Shown here: one piece after another, positions 34,206 through 42,481 of the stretch
How the letters are laid out: every line of letters starts with the position of its first letter
Position numbering within the stretch: position 1 is the stretch's first letter
DNA from: CALRWV02 sp943371965
Lineage (GTDB): Bacteria > Bacteroidota > JABWAT01
Reading direction: 5' to 3'
NCBI GenBank assembly: GCA_943371965.1
Contig: CALRWV020000002.1
Location: forward strand, 434,001-498,000
DNA: 64,000 bases
Program-made: the position numbers and the translations under genes
Notes under the pieces: model-generated
What the model saw: only the letters and a program-made list of their open reading frames with translations
Database searches by the model: none
Told to the model about the DNA's origin: nothing

Positions 34206-34844
34206 TTATTTCTGAAGAAATTTTACAACTGCTTCCGTTCTTGAACGCACATGAAGTTTTCTGTAGATATTCCTGAGGTGGGTTTTTACGGTAAACGAAC
34301 TGACAAATATCTTTTCTGCAATTTCTTTGTACTGGTATCCTTTTGCCAGAAACTGAAGAATGTTTTCTTCCTGATTTGTCAGCGTTTCAAGTTCTTCGGA
34401 TGACTTTTTTGATTTTTTCTGAAAGGACTGCACCACTTTCCTTGCAATCTGTGGAGACATCGGTGATCCGCCGGAAACAAGTTCGTCAATTGAATCAAAA
34501 AGCGATTCATCCAGATTTTTCTTGATCAGGTAACCTGAAGCACCGGCTTCAAGTGAATTGAAAACAGAATCATCATCTTCGTAAACAGTCAGCATCAGAA
34601 TAAGGATTTCAGGGAAAAGCTTTTTCAGTTCCGAAGTACAGTCAATTCCTGAAATTCCAGGCAAATGAATATCCATCAAAATCAAATCCGGATTCAGACC
34701 AGAAATATGATTCAGTAATTCTTCTCCTGACGAAAAACTTTTCAGCAGGATTATTTTTTCAGATTTACTGAGCAACTCAACAATGCTTTGTCTGATATCA
34801 GAATCGTCTTCAACCAGAACAGCCGAAATTTTGTTTTTTTCCAT
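34206..34844 (-). CDS. NarL/LuxR family response regulator
   Basis: 212 residues from ATG 34844 (TTG 34850 is an alternative). Receiver domain about 7-122 with phosphoacceptor Asp58 in LILMDIHLPG and the conserved late Lys in YLIKKN. LuxR helix-turn-helix about 152-210 (LTNQEENILQFLAKG, EIAEKIFVSSFTVKTHLRNIY). Lies 30 bases downstream of the propeller kinase gene and is its likely partner. Confidence 0.9.
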   Translation of the reverse strand: MEKNKISAVLVEDDSDIRQSIVELLSKSEKIILLKSFSSGEELLNHISGLNPDLILMDIHLPGISGIDCTSELKKLFPEILILMLTVYEDDDSVFNSLEAGASGYLIKKNLDESLFDSIDELVSGGSPMSPQIARKVVQSFQKKSKKSSEELETLTNQEENILQFLAKGYQYKEIAEKIFVSSFTVKTHLRNIYRKLHVRSRTEAVVKFLQK

Positions 34845-34874
34845 ATTCAAAACTATGCGTATAATTTTTTCTGT

Positions 34875-37800
34875 TCAATGAGCCGAACGGAGTATTTTAA
34901 ACGGTACTGAAACAATAATCTCAGTTCCTTTTCCGATTTCTGAAATTACAGTAAAATTTCCGCCACAGTCATCTATTCTTTTTTTCATGTTTAAAAGGCC
35001 GTTTCCGAATCCTTTATTATTTGTCTGAACAAATCCTTTTCCGTTGTCAGATATTTTCAGATTTATTTTAGTTGATTCTGAATAGAGGGAAATAAGAACA
35101 ACGGTCGCAGACGAGTGTTTAATGACATTATTCAAGGCTTCTTTGTAAACCAGAAATAAATTTCTTCTTGCTTCAGCTGTCAGGTAATTATTTCTATCAA
35201 TTTCCTGGATTTTGAAACCGGCTTTTATTTCTGTTCCATCAAAAAAGTCAGAAGCATATTTTCTGAAGTAACCTGAAAGATTTTCAGCTGAATCATTTTT
35301 CGGATCGATCGCCCAGATTATTTCGCTGATGTTATCCACCAGATTTGATGCAGTTTCGTTTACTTTTCTTATGTTTTCTGTTTTGTTTTCAGCGCTGTTC
35401 TGATCCGATAAAATTGATTTTGAAAGCAATGCTATTTTTGTCAGACCTGAACCAACTTCATCATGCATATCGCGTGAAATTCTGTTCCGTTCTTTTTGCC
35501 GCTCCTGTTCCATTTCCTGATTTCTTTTTATCTCTTCAAGTTTTCTTTTCACTTTTAAATTTGTTGCAATTCTGAATCCGGAATAAACAGAGCCAAACAG
35601 AAAAATTGCTGACAACGCACCGAACCACCAGGTTTTCCAGAATGGAGGAATGATTGTTATTGAAACAGAATGTCCTGCTTCATTCCAAATTCCGTCATTA
35701 TTGCTGCTCACTATACGGAAAATATATTTTCCTGGAAAAAGATTTGTATATCTGACATCGCGTTTATTGCCGGACGAAATCCAGTCGTTGTCAAAATTTT
35801 CCAGCTTATACATGTACTGATTTTTAACGGGATCTGTAAATTCAAGTGATGTGAACTCAAATGAAAGCGTGTTCTCATCATAATTTAAAACATAATTATT
35901 TTTAAATTCGGCAACCGTATCGGTAACATATAATTGATTGAAAACTTTGAATTCATTTAAAATGGTTTCCGGTTTGTACGGATTGTCAATAACTGAGTCC
36001 GGGTGGAAATAAGTTATACCGCCAATTCCGGCAAAATAAATTATTTCGTTTTTATCTTTGAACACCGCTCCCGAATTGAATTCATTTGACTGCAAACCAT
36101 CAGCTACATCATAATTTCTGAACACCTGTTTTTCAGCATCGTCATTGCTCTCTAATAAATCATCTGTTAAAAGCAGCTTTGATAATCCTTTGTTTGTACT
36201 GATCCACAAATAGTGATTTTTGTCTTCAACCAAGCCGTAAATATATGTATTTGGAAGACCGTCCAGTTCTGTAAAAAGTTTGGACCGGTCTTCTTTTCTG
36301 TCCCAAACCAGCAATCCGTTTTCTGTTCCAATCCAAATTCTTTTTTGTGAATCAAGGAAAATTGTTTTCGGTTTGAAACTCGTCAGTTCTGAATTGATTC
36401 CGTTGAAACTATTGATATAATTTATCTTCCCGGTATTTGTATTTATCAAACCCAAACCATTCAGTGAAGTAAAGTAAAGTGTCGAATCAGTTTCAAAAAA
36501 CCCTGACAAATTCCAGTAACCCAACGTATTGTAAACTGAATGTTCGCTTTTTTCAAGATAGGTGATTTTGTTTTCCTCAATATCTAGTTTGCCGATTCCA
36601 CGGTGAGACAAAATCCAGTTGATATTGTTTCTGTCTTCACCGATCCAAATACATGCATTCTGATTTAAATTGGGTTCGTTTGGAACAGTAAATCGGGTGA
36701 ATCTGTTTTTATTGATATCAAACAAATCAAGTCCTTTTTCAGTTGATATCCAAAGCTGATTGTTTTTTCCCTCTGTGATTTTTACAATTTTATTGTCTGA
36801 AATTGAGTTTTTATTTTTTGAAGAAAACGGAAATGATTGGGTCTCACCGTTTTTAAGATTATATTTTATTAAACCATTTGCCGGTGAAAATGAACCCAAC
36901 CACAACTGTTTTTCTCCATCAGAATAAATGGCTTTTGTCAGGTTATCGATTTTATTGTTGGAGAAAGCTTTTAGCAATTTGAATTTGGGCTGTTTCAGGT
37001 CCGCCCTGAAACCTCCGGATACATCTGATCCAATCCAAAGATTCTGGCTTTTGTCAATATATGCCGTTACCAGCAGATCAGTTGTTAGGCCGTTTTCACC
37101 TTTTAAGATTCTGTGCGTTATTTTATTTGTCTTTAAATCAATCTGAATTAATCCGTAATGATGTACCGTGAGCCATATTTTGTGATTGCCATCCTTCACG
37201 ATTGAAGTTAATATTTTGTCTGTTTGCTGATTGTTGCTGCACTCAAATGAAAACAATTTCTCTGCTTTTAATCTTTTTGTACTGATGCTGAAAAGATCAG
37301 CATCCCCCTTCTTATCCATCATGCCAATCAGAATGGTTGAGTCATTCAGAAACAGATATTTAATTGCAAAAAACTTTTTCCTGTATTTTGATATCAGTGG
37401 TTTTTCTTTTCCTTTTTTATCTGCAATTGAAATGTCATTCGTTTTTATAATCAGATTTATGGAATCATTCAGTGCGAAAAAATATCCGATCTGCTCCGGA
37501 ATTGAATTCAGTTTTATTTGGGATAATGCCTCTGTTTTATTGTCATAAAAATAATGTCCTTCTTTTTTCAACAGATAGGTTCCATTTGAGAAAGCAGAAT
37601 ATACCGAAATCAGATTTGGGATTTTAATATCTGAAAATGTTTCCGTCTCTTTATTGAATTCAACCAGATTTTGTGTGGAAGACAAAATCAACTTTTCTTG
37701 ATTATTAATGGAAAGGGTTACGACTTTGTTATCAGGAAGCGAAGTGGAATCAGAAAAGTTTCTACGGAAATTTTTAAAGGAGTATCCGTCATACCGTGAA

Positions 37801-37973
37801 AGTCCGTCTGCGGTTCCGAACCACATAAAACCGGTGCAATCCTGAACAATCGAAAAAACAGTGTTTTGAGGAAGTCCGTCTTCAACCGTGAACTGTTTGA
37901 ATTGGAGATTTTGGGAAAGAGATGAAATGCTTACAAAAAACAAGAAAAAAACCAGTTCTGCCGTTCGTTTCAT
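34875..37973 (-). CDS. Propeller-sensor histidine kinase (Reg_prop / Y_Y_Y / HisKA_3)
   Basis: 1032 residues. Signal peptide (1-20), two seven-bladed Reg_prop propellers (about 25-660; repeated motifs of the type GLPQNTVFSI, MWFGTADGLSRYDG, IWIGTENGL, LWISTNKGL), a Y_Y_Y domain (about 690-755), one membrane helix (about 765-785), a coiled coil, then HisKA_3 with SRDMHDEVGSGL and a HATPase_c domain (about 930-1025, SDNGKGF, GNGLLNM). Propeller kinases of this type usually sense extracellular ligands; here no polysaccharide utilisation genes are near. It lacks a fused receiver, consistent with the separate regulator downstream. Confidence 0.9.
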   Translation of the reverse strand: MKRTAELVFFLFFVSISSLSQNLQFKQFTVEDGLPQNTVFSIVQDCTGFMWFGTADGLSRYDGYSFKNFRRNFSDSTSLPDNKVVTLSINNQEKLILSSTQNLVEFNKETETFSDIKIPNLISVYSAFSNGTYLLKKEGHYFYDNKTEALSQIKLNSIPEQIGYFFALNDSINLIIKTNDISIADKKGKEKPLISKYRKKFFAIKYLFLNDSTILIGMMDKKGDADLFSISTKRLKAEKLFSFECSNNQQTDKILTSIVKDGNHKIWLTVHHYGLIQIDLKTNKITHRILKGENGLTTDLLVTAYIDKSQNLWIGSDVSGGFRADLKQPKFKLLKAFSNNKIDNLTKAIYSDGEKQLWLGSFSPANGLIKYNLKNGETQSFPFSSKNKNSISDNKIVKITEGKNNQLWISTEKGLDLFDINKNRFTRFTVPNEPNLNQNACIWIGEDRNNINWILSHRGIGKLDIEENKITYLEKSEHSVYNTLGYWNLSGFFETDSTLYFTSLNGLGLINTNTGKINYINSFNGINSELTSFKPKTIFLDSQKRIWIGTENGLLVWDRKEDRSKLFTELDGLPNTYIYGLVEDKNHYLWISTNKGLSKLLLTDDLLESNDDAEKQVFRNYDVADGLQSNEFNSGAVFKDKNEIIYFAGIGGITYFHPDSVIDNPYKPETILNEFKVFNQLYVTDTVAEFKNNYVLNYDENTLSFEFTSLEFTDPVKNQYMYKLENFDNDWISSGNKRDVRYTNLFPGKYIFRIVSSNNDGIWNEAGHSVSITIIPPFWKTWWFGALSAIFLFGSVYSGFRIATNLKVKRKLEEIKRNQEMEQERQKERNRISRDMHDEVGSGLTKIALLSKSILSDQNSAENKTENIRKVNETASNLVDNISEIIWAIDPKNDSAENLSGYFRKYASDFFDGTEIKAGFKIQEIDRNNYLTAEARRNLFLVYKEALNNVIKHSSATVVLISLYSESTKINLKISDNGKGFVQTNNKGFGNGLLNMKKRIDDCGGNFTVISEIGKGTEIIVSVPFKILRSAH

Positions 37974-38149
37974 TTATTTCCCAATTTCAGTTTTGTGCAA
38001 TCTATTTATTTCCTTTCACTTTTCAAATGAATATTATTGCAGGTGTTTAATTTTTCTTTTTTAGGTTGTGAAATTATCCATTAGAATAAAAGTATTAATT
38101 GTTTCTTTAACCCAAATTATTACATCCCTCGTCTGAAAGTAGTCAGCCA

Positions 38150-38165
38150 CTCCCTTAAAAGGGAG
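38150..38165. repeat. CTCCCTT/AAGGGAG hairpin
   Basis: Perfect 7-base stem with a 2-base loop in the divergent gap before Crp/Fnr copy 5. Similar in style to 48209-48229. No promoter motif could be assigned in this gap. Confidence 0.4.
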
Positions 38166-38183
38166 AATTTTAAGAAAAGCAAT

Positions 38184-38744
38184 ATGGCATCACTCAAACA
38201 ATTTCTAGAATACAATGGTTTTACAGCGAATGAACAGTTTCTGATTCAAACACATTTTATTCCCAAATCCTGCAAAAAGGGTGACTTTTTTATTGAATCT
38301 GGAATGGTTTGTGATTCGATTGGTTTCATTGAGACTGGCGGATTTCAGTTTTATTATTTCAGGGATGGCGATGAAATTACTACTTATGTTTCAGGTGAAA
38401 ACAATTTTGCCGTTTCCCTCAGCAGTTTCCTCAAACAGGTACCTTCTGCATTGAATGTCCGGGCTCTGGCTGATTCTGAAATTCAAGTTATCTCAAAAAC
38501 AGATTTTGATTTTCTGAAACGTGAAATTCCCCGTTTTCTTGAATTTTATATCGGATTGCTTGAATATCAGATTACCTGCATTGAAGACAGCAGATTCAAC
38601 TTGATTACACTTTCCGCAGAAGAAAGGTATCAAAAACTGCTGAATGAAGAACCTCATCTAATCCAGGAATTGTCAGTACAGCATTTGGCATCCATTCTCG
38701 GAATTACACCCCGCCATCTCAGCCGTATACGGAAAAAATCATGA
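38184..38744 (+). CDS. Crp/Fnr family transcriptional regulator (copy 5)
   Basis: 186 residues: barrel about 18-110 (DSIGFIETGGFQFYYFRDGDEI) and C-terminal helix-turn-helix QHLASILGITPRHLSRIRKK. Its helix-turn-helix differs from copies 1-4 (no QY motif before it). The stop overlaps the start of copy 6 (ATGA at 38741-38744), so the two regulators are translationally coupled. Divergent from the propeller kinase. Confidence 0.86.
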   Translation: MASLKQFLEYNGFTANEQFLIQTHFIPKSCKKGDFFIESGMVCDSIGFIETGGFQFYYFRDGDEITTYVSGENNFAVSLSSFLKQVPSALNVRALADSEIQVISKTDFDFLKREIPRFLEFYIGLLEYQITCIEDSRFNLITLSAEERYQKLLNEEPHLIQELSVQHLASILGITPRHLSRIRKKS

Positions 38745-39322
38745 ACACCGGACTTCTGATTTCCAATATAACAAAACAAATTTCACTGACAGAAGATGAA
38801 ACCGATTTCTTTTTTTCCCTGCTGAAATCAAAAAAGTTGAGAAAAGGTGAATTCCTTTTACGTGAAGGTGAAATTTGCAGGTATGACAGTTTTGTAGTTA
38901 AGGGTATGCTCAAAAATTATTTTATTGATGAAAATGGTTTTGAACATATTATCGATTTTCTGATAGAAGAATGGTGGGCAAACGATTTGTACAGTCTGTT
39001 AACTCAAACAGCTTCAAAAACTTATATTAAAGCAATTGAGGATTCTGAAATTATTCAAATCAGCAAAAACAGTTTTGAACAATTGTATCTGAAGATTCCA
39101 AAATTTGAACGGTTTTTCAGGATACTTTTTCAAAACGCCTATATCGCTCAACAGAAGCACATCGGTTCAACACTATCCGATGATGCTGAGGAAAGATATC
39201 TTTCCTTCATTAAAAACAAACCGTATGCAGAATCACGATTTTCACAAAAAGATATCGCTTCTTATTTGGGCGTAACTCCCCAGTTTTTAAGCAGGATGAA
39301 GAAAAAACTTTTGCAGGATTAA
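38741..39322 (+). CDS. Crp/Fnr family transcriptional regulator (copy 6)
   Basis: 193 residues, a second regulator overlapping copy 5 by 4 bases. Barrel about 20-115 (GEICRYDSFVVKGMLKNYFIDENG), helix-turn-helix FSQKDIASYLGVTPQFLSRMKKK. It is no closer to copy 5 than to the others, so this is not a recent tandem duplication. Its stop codon lies within a CRP/FNR-like box, TTAAT-GTAG-GTTAA, that precedes the M24 peptidase gene. Confidence 0.86.
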   Translation: MNTGLLISNITKQISLTEDETDFFFSLLKSKKLRKGEFLLREGEICRYDSFVVKGMLKNYFIDENGFEHIIDFLIEEWWANDLYSLLTQTASKTYIKAIEDSEIIQISKNSFEQLYLKIPKFERFFRILFQNAYIAQQKHIGSTLSDDAEERYLSFIKNKPYAESRFSQKDIASYLGVTPQFLSRMKKKLLQD

Positions 39323-39362
39323 TGTAGGTTAACTTTTTTTCTTTTTTGATTTGTTAGCTTTG
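39319..39362 (+). promoter_or_regulatory. Promoter with CRP/FNR-like box for the M24 peptidase
   Basis: TTAAT-GTAG-GTTAA at 39319-39332, 22 bases, then TAGCTTTG at 39355-39362 (exact TAnnTTTG). The ATG follows at 39391. Confidence 0.6.
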
Positions 39363-39390
39363 AAATTTATAATTCAAAGGACAAATTGAA

Positions 39391-40059
39391 ATGACAAAGG
39401 AACTTCTTCATCACGCCGAAAAGATCTCCATCGAACTGTTTGATACCGTTGAAAAGAGCGGCCTGATCATGCCCGGAAAATCGGAATCACAGCTTTCAGA
39501 AGAAATCTGCACTCTTGCTTCACAGAATTTCGGAATTGGAAAATTCTGGCACAAAAAAATTGTCCGGGCTGGAAAAAACACGCTTTGCATTTATCCTGAA
39601 AATCCACCTGATACCATTATCCAGAATGATGACGTTGTTATTCTTGATTTCGGACCTATTGTTGACGGATATGAAGGTGACGTTGGCAGAACTTACGTTA
39701 TCGGAAAAGATCAGCAAAAACTGAAACTGAAAAATGATCTTGAAAAAGCGTGGTATGAAACCAAGGATTGGTATTGGGGTCATACTTCATTGAAATCATC
39801 CGAACTGTTTCAATATACAGTCGATATTGCAACGAGATACGGGTATACTTTTGGCGGTGAAATTGCAGGACACATTGTCGGAAAATTTCCCCACGAACAG
39901 TCATCCGATCCTAAAAGTCTTGAACTTGATATTCATCCCGATAATCACAACGATATGTTTCTGCTGGATGCAAACGGTCTGGAAAGGCATTGGATTCTTG
40001 AGCTTCATTTTGTTGACAAACGAACTCAGATCGGTGGTTTTTTTGAACAGTTGCTGTGA
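39391..40059 (+). CDS. M24 family metallopeptidase (aminopeptidase P / pita-bread fold)
   Basis: 222 residues, short for the family because it consists of the catalytic domain only. Metal ligands are recognisable: two Asp in VILDFGPIVDGYEGDVGRTY, His in AGHIVGKFPHE, Glu in WILELHFVD, and Glu in GGFFEQ near the end. A Xaa-Pro dipeptidase-like or a non-peptidase role are both possible. Preceded by a promoter with a CRP/FNR-like box next to two Crp/Fnr genes, which suggests regulation by one of them. Confidence 0.82.
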   Translation: MTKELLHHAEKISIELFDTVEKSGLIMPGKSESQLSEEICTLASQNFGIGKFWHKKIVRAGKNTLCIYPENPPDTIIQNDDVVILDFGPIVDGYEGDVGRTYVIGKDQQKLKLKNDLEKAWYETKDWYWGHTSLKSSELFQYTVDIATRYGYTFGGEIAGHIVGKFPHEQSSDPKSLELDIHPDNHNDMFLLDANGLERHWILELHFVDKRTQIGGFFEQLL

Positions 40060-40071
40060 TTAATATCTTTG

Positions 40072-40188
40072 CCCCGACCTTCAGGTCGGGGATTAAATCG
40101 AAGCCATTTTTACAGGCTTCAGCCAAACTTGATTTGGCTGAAGCCTGTAAATCATTTCAATATTACAACCCCGACCTGAAGGTCATGG
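40072..40188. mobile_element. MITE-like palindromic element
   Basis: Begins with CCCCGACCT/AGGTCGGGG (40072-40091), has a perfect 19-base stem with 5-base loop at 40109-40151 and ends with CCCCGACCTGAAGGTC at 40169-40184. The block holds no coding sequence. It lies between the M24 and isochorismatase genes. Confidence 0.6.
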
Positions 40189-40218
40189 CAATTTATTTTT
40201 TGATTTAAATTGAAAATT

Positions 40219-40839
40219 ATGAAGAATATGATGAAAACAAATGAAACAGAAATTCCTGCTCTTGTTCTGATTGATATTCAAAAAGGATTTGATAACATTG
40301 AATATTGGGGTGATCACCGGAATAACCCGAATGCAGAGGAAAATGCAAGAGTACTTCTTGAATTCTGGAGAGAAAACCATTTTCCTGTTTTCCATATCCA
40401 GCACTGTTCCACCAATCCAAAATCGCCACTTCATGAATCAAACTATGGAAATGAATTCAAAGAAATGGTAAGACCGGTGATCAGCGAAACCGTCATCAGG
40501 AAAAATGTCAACAGTGCTTTTATTGGTACCGACCTGAAGGACCGGCTGGACAATCTGAACATAAAGAAGTTGGTCATTGCTGGTCTAACAACTGACCATT
40601 GTGTTTCAACCACAGTCAGAATGGCCGGCAACTTCGGCTTTGATGTTTTTCTGACTTCTGATGCTACAGCCACATTCAGCAAAAAAAGTCTGAACGGAGA
40701 AACCTTTCCGGCAGAACTTATTCACCAAACTGCTCTGGCAAGTTTGAACAACGAATTTGCAACAGTTGTCCCAACCGGGTTTCTGGTTTCAAAAATTGCA
40801 AATGAGTCTGGTCGAAACTCATCTTTCTTTCCAATTTAG
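40219..40839 (+). CDS. Isochorismatase-family cysteine hydrolase
   Basis: 206 residues from ATG 40219 (a TTG at 40210 and ATGs at 40228/40231 are alternatives). The catalytic triad of the family is visible: Asp19 in LVLIDIQKGF, Lys95 in TVIRKNVNSAF and Cys128 in TTDHCVSTT, with the preceding cis-peptide. Members hydrolyse amides or nicotinamide-like compounds. A short element on the left and a repeat on the right isolate it; no operon partner. Confidence 0.87.
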   Translation: MKNMMKTNETEIPALVLIDIQKGFDNIEYWGDHRNNPNAEENARVLLEFWRENHFPVFHIQHCSTNPKSPLHESNYGNEFKEMVRPVISETVIRKNVNSAFIGTDLKDRLDNLNIKKLVIAGLTTDHCVSTTVRMAGNFGFDVFLTSDATATFSKKSLNGETFPAELIHQTALASLNNEFATVVPTGFLVSKIANESGRNSSFFPI

Positions 40840-40854
40840 ACTGTTTTGAATTGT

Positions 40855-40953
40855 CCCCTGACAACGGTCTTCAGACCCTGTCAGAGGGTTTTATTAATTC
40901 AGCCTGATATTCCATACAACCACTGACAGGGTCTGAAAACCGCTGTCAGGGCT
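40855..40953. repeat. CCCTGACAACGGTC repeat, copy 2 (paired)
   Basis: CCCCTGACAACGGTCTTCAG then ACCCTGTCAGAGG on the left and CACTGACAGGGTCTGAAAAC then CGCTGTCAGGG on the right form a nested inverted repeat of about 99 bp. A single half occurs at 31988. Confidence 0.65.
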
Positions 40954-40972
40954 TTTGATGATCCCGCCGAAT

Positions 40973-41016
40973 CGGACATTTGTCTTTTCCCACATCTTTT
41001 TTCTTCCTGAACTTTG
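40973..41016 (+). promoter_or_regulatory. Promoter with CRP/FNR-like box for the genes at 41041 and 41553
   Basis: CGGAC-ATTT-GTCTT at 40973-40986 (inner GACATTTGTC is a palindrome), 22 bases, then GAACTTTG at 41009-41016. The half-site differs from the others (GAC instead of TTRAY), so this is the weakest member of the set. Confidence 0.45.
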
Positions 41017-41040
41017 TATTCAACAAACAATGGAAAAAAA

Positions 41041-41550
41041 ATGAAACTGCCCCTTACCTTTTTTACTTCGCTGATTCTGATGACTCAGCTTCAGGCGCAA
41101 CATCCCTTTTCTGATCACGAATTAAGTTTGAATTTGTTCAGAAATCCTTCAATTGGAATTGAATACCGTTATAAATGGATCTCTGCTCATTTCGGATATT
41201 ACCCAACTGTTATTTCCAAAGATGATAATGGAATCAATGAAAATACCAATTTTATAAAAGCCGGATTTTCCGTTTGGTATTACCGCTTTGGTGAATCTGA
41301 AAATCCTTCATCTCTTTATTCTTCTTTTTCATGGGTTTATGGAATGAGTGATGATTTTATTTTTAAAGCCAACCCCAAATTTGCCGGTAAAAATGGATTT
41401 ATCGCAGAAACCGGTGTTCGTTGGATGGCAACTGAAGCAATTAATTTAAGATTGGGAATCGCATTTTTAACTCTGCAAAATGAACCCCTGAAAATAAACC
41501 CGACACCGGGAATCAGTTACTCATGGTTTTTCAACAAAGAAGGAAAATAA
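41041..41550 (+). CDS. Small secreted beta-barrel-like outer membrane protein
   Basis: 169 residues from ATG 41041; a TTG at 41014 is in frame but overlaps the putative -7 element. Signal peptide to about 19 (LQAQ). Alternating strands with aromatics (YRYKWISAHFGYYPTVI, FSVWYYRFG, SFSWVYGMSDDF, INLRLGIAFLTL) point to a barrel of about eight strands. It is similar in size and style to the product at 12209. It is followed after 2 bases by a DUF4386 gene and should share its transcript. Confidence 0.58.
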   Translation: MKLPLTFFTSLILMTQLQAQHPFSDHELSLNLFRNPSIGIEYRYKWISAHFGYYPTVISKDDNGINENTNFIKAGFSVWYYRFGESENPSSLYSSFSWVYGMSDDFIFKANPKFAGKNGFIAETGVRWMATEAINLRLGIAFLTLQNEPLKINPTPGISYSWFFNKEGK

Positions 41551-41552
41551 TA

Positions 41553-42242
41553 ATGAAAACGTCTAAACAGTCAGGTTACTTATTTATCATCAGTTCAATT
41601 CTGGTTTTTATACCTTACACGATTCTAACCCTCATTTTCGATTATCCTGTCATACTCAGAAATGATCCGGGAATTATTTTAACGCGTTTTCATGATGGGG
41701 GATCGACTTTGATTCTGGTGTGGTGGCTTTTTGCCATGGTTGGTTTTCCGCTTCTGATTGCTTACAAACTGTTGGGCTCAGATCTTGAAAAGGATTTCCC
41801 GTTTGTAAAATGGGCTACCACCATTGGTATCATTTCCGGTATAGTTCAGATTGTTGGCTTGTTGCGTTGGGTTTTTGTGGTTCCCGTTTTGGCTGAAAAT
41901 TACGGTAAAACTTCAGACGCTTCTACTCAGGAATCCATCAAAATTATTTTCCAGGTTCTTCACCAATATGGCGGTGTTGTTTTGGGTGAACATCTCGGAC
42001 AACTTTTTACCATTATCTGGATGGTTGCAATCAGTTATGCGCTTTACAAATCAATTGAATTTCCAAAATGGATTTCCATATTCGGGTTTATCACTGCCGG
42101 AATTTATCTGTTGGCACAAACTGAATTGTTTGCAACTGTTATTCCATCTTTCCCTGTTATTGGTTGGGCTGGTTTTGTTGGAAGTACATTGTGGCTGTTT
42201 TGGATGATTGCTTTGGGCGTAATTTTGGTACAAAAGAAATAA
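41553..42242 (+). CDS. DUF4386 family membrane protein (copy 3)
   Basis: 229 residues from ATG 41553, with AGGAAA upstream. Seven hydrophobic helices and the DUF4386 segment ESIKIIFQVLHQYGGVVLGEHLGQLFTII. It is more distant from copies 1 and 2. Function unknown. As with the other two, a CRP/FNR-like box precedes its transcript, but the nearest Crp/Fnr genes are 1.7 kb upstream. Confidence 0.78.
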   Translation: MKTSKQSGYLFIISSILVFIPYTILTLIFDYPVILRNDPGIILTRFHDGGSTLILVWWLFAMVGFPLLIAYKLLGSDLEKDFPFVKWATTIGIISGIVQIVGLLRWVFVVPVLAENYGKTSDASTQESIKIIFQVLHQYGGVVLGEHLGQLFTIIWMVAISYALYKSIEFPKWISIFGFITAGIYLLAQTELFATVIPSFPVIGWAGFVGSTLWLFWMIALGVILVQKK

Positions 42243-42481
42243 GAGTTTTTCCCACGGAAAATACGAAAGGGACGACAGTTCAATACAATATGCTTAGTGG
42301 TTGGAATTTAAATTACTCTATGTTGGTTTTGGAAGTTGGATATAGTTGGTGAAAAAGCCCGTTTATTAAAAAATATGATCGGAAACATAATAATTCAGTT
42401 ATCTGAAATTATTTTTTGTTTTACCGCAAGTTTTTTTCCATTCTGACTTCTGAATGTAAAATACAATTAAAGGGAATCTCA

